Made by a program: the position numbers and the translations under genes | Source: Vibrio cyclitrophicus | GTDB lineage: Bacteria > Pseudomonadota > Gammaproteobacteria > Enterobacterales > Vibrionaceae | DNA length: 64,000 bases | Direction: 5' to 3' | NCBI GenBank assembly: GCA_023206055.1 | Contig: CP065366.1 | Coordinates: 248,001 to 312,000, forward strand | The notes under the pieces: generated by a model | Seen by the model: the letters and a program-made list of their open reading frames with translations, nothing else | Told to the model about the DNA's origin: nothing | Databases searched by the model: none | Part shown: positions 59,681-64,000 of the stretch, piece after piece | Numbering within the stretch: the stretch's first letter is position 1 | How the letters are laid out: every line of letters starts with the position of its first letter

Positions 59681-60303
59681 TTAAACTAATCTTCAATAAA
59701 ACTAAAATGAAATTAGGGTACTTGAAATATAAGTTTTTTTCGACAGTTTATTTGAAGGAATCTTCAATAGGAAATGATGTTTCATTAGGTGAAAATTGCA
59801 AACTGTACAGATGCTCTATTCAAGGTAATGTTATAATTGGCAAATATACTTCAATTTATGGAGATAATACTAATATCTTTTCAAAATTGGGAAAAATAAA
59901 AATAGGAAATTTTTGCTCAATTGCAAACAATGTTTTAATTATTGACTATGCTCATAAAATCAGAAGGCCTTCATCATATTATATGTCTCAAAATATATTT
60001 GGAGGCTCAGTTATCGATGACTTAGAGTCTAAAGGGGATATAGTTATAGGTCATGACGTTTGGATTGGGAGTTCATGCACTATTCTATCAGGTGTTGATA
60101 TTGGGAATGGATCTGTAATAGCAGCTAACTCTCTTGTTAATAAAAATGTTCCTCCTTACGCGGTTGTTGCTGGAAACCCAGCTAAGATAATAAAATATCG
60201 TTTCTCAGAAGAAAGAATAAGCGATCTTCAAAAAATGGAGTGGTGGAATAAAAATAAGAAAGAAATATTAGAAATGAAAGAATTTTTTCTGGAGGAATTA
60301 TGA
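59659..60303 (+). CDS. Hexapeptide-repeat acetyltransferase (CatB/Vat-like)
   Basis: The 214-residue protein has a beta-helix with many hexapeptides (SSIGNDVSLGENCKLYRCSIQGNVIIGKYTSIYGDNTNIF, IVIGHDVWIGSSCTILSGVDIGNGSVIAANSLVNKNVPPYAVVAGNPAKIIKYRF). The AGNPAKIIKYRF tail and the DYAHKIRRP loop match the CatB/Vat xenobiotic and polysaccharide acetyltransferases. It overlaps the CapK-like gene by 22 bases with an AGGAAAA ribosome site inside that gene. It is a second acetyltransferase for the repeat unit, acceptor unknown. Confidence 0.86.
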   Translation: MDHIKAIIKLIFNKTKMKLGYLKYKFFSTVYLKESSIGNDVSLGENCKLYRCSIQGNVIIGKYTSIYGDNTNIFSKLGKIKIGNFCSIANNVLIIDYAHKIRRPSSYYMSQNIFGGSVIDDLESKGDIVIGHDVWIGSSCTILSGVDIGNGSVIAANSLVNKNVPPYAVVAGNPAKIIKYRFSEERISDLQKMEWWNKNKKEILEMKEFFLEEL

Positions 60304-61160
60304 TGAATTCACCTGTTTTTTCGGTGTTTACCCCTACCTTTAATAGACGCCACCTTATAAACCGAGTATATGAATCATTATGCGCTCAGACGTTTAAAGA
60401 CTTTGAATGGATAATTATTGATGATGGCTCTGTCGATGATACAGAGTCGCTTGTTAACCAGTACATAAGTGAAGGATCTTTAAATATAAAGTACAAGAAG
60501 ATTGAAAATGGCGGTAAGGTTAACGCTGTAAATCTAGGCTTAGATATGGCTTCAGGATTTTTCTTCTTAGTATTTGATAGTGATGATTGGTGTACCTCTA
60601 ATGCACTTGATTCCTTTTACCAACATTGGTCAAAGCTTGATAACCCCAATGATTATTGTGCAATATCTTGCCTCAAGTCTTACCAAGATGGATGTGTTGT
60701 TGGAGAAAAGTACACAGACTATTTAGGTAGTTTAGATTCATATGTTGATCGATTTAATGTATCGCTCAAGGGTGACAAATGGGAATGTATTAGAACTGAT
60801 ATACATAAAAATTATAAATATAACCTGTTTGCTGGGGAAAAATATCAAGCTCCAGAGTACTCTTGGTTACTTATGGGTTCTGAGTATAAAACTCTATTTA
60901 TTGACGAAGTATTTAGTATTGTGGAGTATCAAGATGAAGGAATATCTAAAAATAATATAAAGCACCGAGTGAATAGCGCCGAATCAGCATGTAGATTCTA
61001 TGAATTAGCAATGAAGAAATCAAAGTCTTCAAAGAAAAAACTAACATCGTATTTAAACTTAAAGAGATTTGAAGCTCATTCAAAAAATAAATCGGGGTTT
61101 CATTTTATTGGTTATACTTTAGCTTCATTAGACAGGTTAAGAATTAGGTTTTTAATGTGA
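60303..61160 (+). CDS. GT2 family glycosyltransferase
   Basis: The protein of about 285 residues has a GT-A fold: FSVFTPTFNRRHLINRVYESLCAQTF, WIIIDDGSVDDTESLV (about residues 37-50) and a DSDD metal motif (LVFDSDDWC, about residue 94). Two ATGs are in frame; the second (60303) has GGAGGA six bases upstream and is preferred over 60300. It ends with a 4-base overlap with wzy. It adds one sugar to the repeat unit; only this transferase is visible before the window ends, so others probably lie to the right. Confidence 0.85.
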   Translation: MNSPVFSVFTPTFNRRHLINRVYESLCAQTFKDFEWIIIDDGSVDDTESLVNQYISEGSLNIKYKKIENGGKVNAVNLGLDMASGFFFLVFDSDDWCTSNALDSFYQHWSKLDNPNDYCAISCLKSYQDGCVVGEKYTDYLGSLDSYVDRFNVSLKGDKWECIRTDIHKNYKYNLFAGEKYQAPEYSWLLMGSEYKTLFIDEVFSIVEYQDEGISKNNIKHRVNSAESACRFYELAMKKSKSSKKKLTSYLNLKRFEAHSKNKSGFHFIGYTLASLDRLRIRFLM

Positions 61161-62305
61161 TAAAACTCTGCTTATACTTATTTGGTCTATCTTTTTGTAC
61201 TTTGAGTTTTACTTCATTACGTGCTTTTAACGTGTTAGGAGTTTCTGAGGTTTCAATTTTTTTATCTCTCGTTTTATTAATAATTTTAAAAGGTAAAAAA
61301 TTATTAATTCTGTCGGGGCATAGACTCTTAGATACTTATTGGTTGATCTTTATATCATTGTTAACAGTTACTTTATTTTTTGCAGAGTTATCTGGTATAT
61401 CATATATAGGGAAAAGCTATCACGACTATTTTGCTTTTTTATTTTGCTTTTTGGTTGTTATTACTTTTTCGAATCTTTGCAAAATTTTTGGACTTAATGA
61501 GGTCTTGAGAGTAACTGTCAGGTTTTCCTTCATCGCTACTTTTTTTCTGATATTTTTGTATCCAGTATTGAAAGGTGGCGTAAGTGATTTATTTGTCATT
61601 AGATACTCAGGTTTATCACATAACCCTAATCAGTTAGCGCTATACTCAATATTTTCTTTATATATATCAATTTATCACTTTATTTCCACATCGACTAGGA
61701 AAGAAAAGTTAATTTCTTTACTTTTGTCATTTTTGTCAGTAGTTCTTGGTTTTCTATCTATTAGCGATGCATTTCTATTATCCTTTTCAACTTTTTTATT
61801 ACTCTTTATAGGATACCAAGTTTTATTGAATCTGTTAAAGCCTGTTGGTATTTTAAGAAAATCAGTTTCATTTTTCTGCCTTATCTTTATTTCTTTAGCA
61901 TCTTCAATCGTATTTGGCCGTGTATTAAATGGTTTGATTGGTATGAGCGAAGAAAATGGCCAGGGTAGTGTCAGGTTTACACTTTGGAGGCATGGATTTG
62001 AAGCTATGCTAGAATCTCCTATATTTGGTTTAGGGCCAGGTGCATGGTCAGGATTAGATTATCCCATTCAAGGTCATGAAGCACATAATTCTTATATAGA
62101 TTTTGGTAACAGTTTTGGTTTTCTGGGAATATTAATGATGGCAATACTGATTTTTTATAATATTTCTAAGTTAAAGAGAGAGAATTACATCTATCTTATA
62201 TTCTCTCTTTTTTCATTGTTGGTTTTTGGTGTCTTTCACTATATTTTAAGATTTCCATTTACTTGGGTAATATTAAGTGTTCCATTTTTCATTAGGGCTA
62301 AGTAG
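61157..62305 (+). CDS. wzy: Wzy-type O-antigen/capsule polymerase
   Basis: The 382-residue protein has about 10-11 membrane segments, starts at a GTG overlapping the previous stop codon, and has the O-antigen ligase/polymerase signature in a large periplasmic loop, SVRFTLWRHGFEAMLESPIFGLGPGAWSG then GHEAHNSYIDFGNSFGFLGI (about residues 275-325). It polymerises repeat units in the periplasm, and it works with the Wzx and Wzc encoded in the same region. It is strongly AT-rich. Confidence 0.85.
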   Translation: MIKLCLYLFGLSFCTLSFTSLRAFNVLGVSEVSIFLSLVLLIILKGKKLLILSGHRLLDTYWLIFISLLTVTLFFAELSGISYIGKSYHDYFAFLFCFLVVITFSNLCKIFGLNEVLRVTVRFSFIATFFLIFLYPVLKGGVSDLFVIRYSGLSHNPNQLALYSIFSLYISIYHFISTSTRKEKLISLLLSFLSVVLGFLSISDAFLLSFSTFLLLFIGYQVLLNLLKPVGILRKSVSFFCLIFISLASSIVFGRVLNGLIGMSEENGQGSVRFTLWRHGFEAMLESPIFGLGPGAWSGLDYPIQGHEAHNSYIDFGNSFGFLGILMMAILIFYNISKLKRENYIYLIFSLFSLLVFGVFHYILRFPFTWVILSVPFFIRAK

Positions 62306-62307
62306 TT

Positions 62308-64000
62308 ATGTGTGGTATTTCTGGTTTTATTACATCTGATCTTTTGGAATCAAGATCTATCATCTCAAAAATGAATGATACTTTGATCCATCGTGGTCCG
62401 GATAGTGGTGGTATTTGGGTTGGTGAATGCGACGCTACTAATATTGCTTTAGGCCATAGACGTCTTGCCATACAAGATCTTTCTGCCGCTGGTCATCAGC
62501 CAATGATGTCTGAGTCAAATCGATATTCTTTAATTTTCAATGGTGAAATTTATAATCACTTAGCTCTTCGGGCTGAGTTGGGAAATATATTTTGGAAGGG
62601 ACATTCAGATACAGAGACAATCCTAGCATGTATTGAAATGTGGGGATTCCAAGATACGATTAAAAAACTAAAAGGTATGTTTGCAATCGCACTTTGGGAT
62701 TTTGTTGAGAAAAAGCTATTTTTAACCAGAGATAGAGTCGGTGAAAAACCTTTATATTATGGTTCTTTCAATAACTCATTCGTATTTTCATCTGAACTTA
62801 AAGCTTTTAACAGTTTTCCTCATTTTAAGAAAGTAGTTAATAGGGATTCTTTATCACTATATCTAAGGTATAACTACATTCCTGTCCCTTTTACTATTTA
62901 CAATGATGTATTTAAGATGGTGCCTGGAACAATCATAGAGGTTGGTCGGGACTTGGTAGTTTCTGAATATTCTTATTGGGACCCTTCGTATGTTGTAGAG
63001 TCTGGTGTCAAGAATACCTATAAAGGCACATATGAGTCTGCTGTAAAAGAATTAGAAAGTTTAATCTCTGAGTCTATTCGCTCCCAAACTATTTCAGATG
63101 TACCTTTTGGAGCTTTTTTGTCAGGTGGCATAGACTCTTCACTTGTAGTTGCTCTAATGCAAAAACAACTAGCCACTCCAGTTAAAACTTTTACAATAGG
63201 GTTCCATAACGAAGCTTATAATGAAGCAGAGCACGCAAAAGCTATTTCTAAGCATTTGGGAACGGAACATACAGAGCTTTACCTAAACGACGATGATGCT
63301 ATGGCTGTTATCAAAGAGTTAGCCTGTATATATGATGAGCCTTTTGCTGATTCTTCACAGATCCCAACCTATCTAGTATCGAAGATGGCTAAAGAGTATG
63401 TGACGGTTGTTTTGTCAGGTGATGGCGGTGATGAGCTATTTGCTGGTTATAATCGACATAAACTTGCTCAGACCCAATGGCCAATGTTGGTAAAGTGTCC
63501 ATTATTTATTAGAAGTATAGTTTCTAAGTTAATCAAGATAAATTCCCCAGAAGTATTAAATAATGTTAATTATATTCTTCCTCGCCATAAGAAGATGCGA
63601 TTGATTGGTGATAAGCTTCATAAAGCTTCTGATTCTATGGTAGCAAAAGACCATAAAGAACTTTACTTATCGTTAGTGTCTCAGTGGAGTGAGCCTGAAA
63701 AGATTGTAATCAATTCTAACGAACCTGCTAGTTTGGCTTTGAATAATGAATTGAGTTCTAGTTTATCTCCAACAGAGTATATGATGGCTTTAGATATGAT
63801 TACTTATATGAGTGATGATATTCTTGTTAAGGTAGATAGAGCTTCAATGGCGAATTCTCTAGAAACTAGAGTACCTCTTTTAGACCACTCTATAATAGAG
63901 TATGCATGGTCGCTCCCCCTTGAGTATAAATTGAAAAATGGAGTGACAAAGTCTCCATTGAGAGATATTTTATATAAACATGTACCAAAAGAGCTTATTG
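62308..64000 (+). CDS. asnB: Asparagine synthetase-like amidotransferase (partial at window edge)
   Basis: Coding begins 2 bases after wzy and runs to the window end without a stop (564 residues seen; the family has about 600-650). The protein starts MCGISGFITSD with Cys2, the class II glutaminase nucleophile, and has LIHRGPDSGGIW, FNGEIYN, and the ATP-pyrophosphatase loop AFLSGGIDSS (about residue 270), LSGDGGDELFAGYNRH and the VDRASM region. Amidotransferases of this kind in O-antigen loci amidate uronic acids. With UDP-GalNAcA made upstream, GalNAcA amidation is a likely role; free asparagine synthesis is the alternative. Confidence 0.88.
   Translation, partial: MCGISGFITSDLLESRSIISKMNDTLIHRGPDSGGIWVGECDATNIALGHRRLAIQDLSAAGHQPMMSESNRYSLIFNGEIYNHLALRAELGNIFWKGHSDTETILACIEMWGFQDTIKKLKGMFAIALWDFVEKKLFLTRDRVGEKPLYYGSFNNSFVFSSELKAFNSFPHFKKVVNRDSLSLYLRYNYIPVPFTIYNDVFKMVPGTIIEVGRDLVVSEYSYWDPSYVVESGVKNTYKGTYESAVKELESLISESIRSQTISDVPFGAFLSGGIDSSLVVALMQKQLATPVKTFTIGFHNEAYNEAEHAKAISKHLGTEHTELYLNDDDAMAVIKELACIYDEPFADSSQIPTYLVSKMAKEYVTVVLSGDGGDELFAGYNRHKLAQTQWPMLVKCPLFIRSIVSKLIKINSPEVLNNVNYILPRHKKMRLIGDKLHKASDSMVAKDHKELYLSLVSQWSEPEKIVINSNEPASLALNNELSSSLSPTEYMMALDMITYMSDDILVKVDRASMANSLETRVPLLDHSIIEYAWSLPLEYKLKNGVTKSPLRDILYKHVPKELI

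Overview
The window looks like a chromosomal segment of a marine Vibrio, most likely near the Splendidus clade. This is judged from the protein sequences, the gene order (rph-pyrE-slmA-coaBC-radC-rpmBG-mutM-coaD-waa-hldD) and moderate GC; no database search was possible. No rRNA, tRNA or CRISPR was seen.

Bases 1-9.5 kb are conserved housekeeping genes: the end of a cold-shock gene, yicC, rph, pyrE, lpxL, slmA, coaBC, radC, rpmB-rpmG, a small membrane protein and mutM. From 9.5 to 16 kb a tightly overlapping minus-strand operon (opsX, waaE, a GT2, coaD, a GT90, dgkA, an LTA-synthase-like sulfatase) builds and decorates the LPS inner core; kdkA runs divergently. From 16.9 to 24.7 kb lies a pseudaminic acid pathway (pseB, pseC, pseF, pseG, a formyltransferase, pseI, a pseH-like acetyltransferase), flanked by two unassigned glycosyltransferase-like genes. 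From 24.7 to 30 kb follow minus-strand waaA, waaF, lpxM and hldD, which complete lipid A and inner core synthesis.

Bases 30-37.3 kb hold ugd, a TetR regulator, envC, cysE, gpsA, secB and yibN. From 37.6 to 49 kb there is a group-4-capsule-like export set (gfcA, gfcB, gfcC, gfcD, then wza, wzb, wzc). It is split by an IS3-family and an IS481-family element that both landed in an array of intergenic repeats. From 49 to 52.8 kb is a small phage-like module: a holin-like gene, an amidase, an unknown protein with nine five-residue repeats, and a divergent winged-helix protein.

From 52.8 kb to the end is a capsule or O-antigen operon preceded by an ops (RfaH) element. It holds tviB and a tviC/wbpP-type epimerase (making UDP-GalNAcA), wzx, two hexapeptide acyltransferases, an alanine racemase homologue, a CapK-like adenylate-forming enzyme, a GT2, wzy and an asnB-type amidotransferase cut by the window edge. 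The operon becomes visibly AT-rich after 55.6 kb, which suggests recent transfer. A family of short intergenic repeats recurs at least nine times from 32 to 50 kb and often supplies the stop codon of the neighbouring gene.
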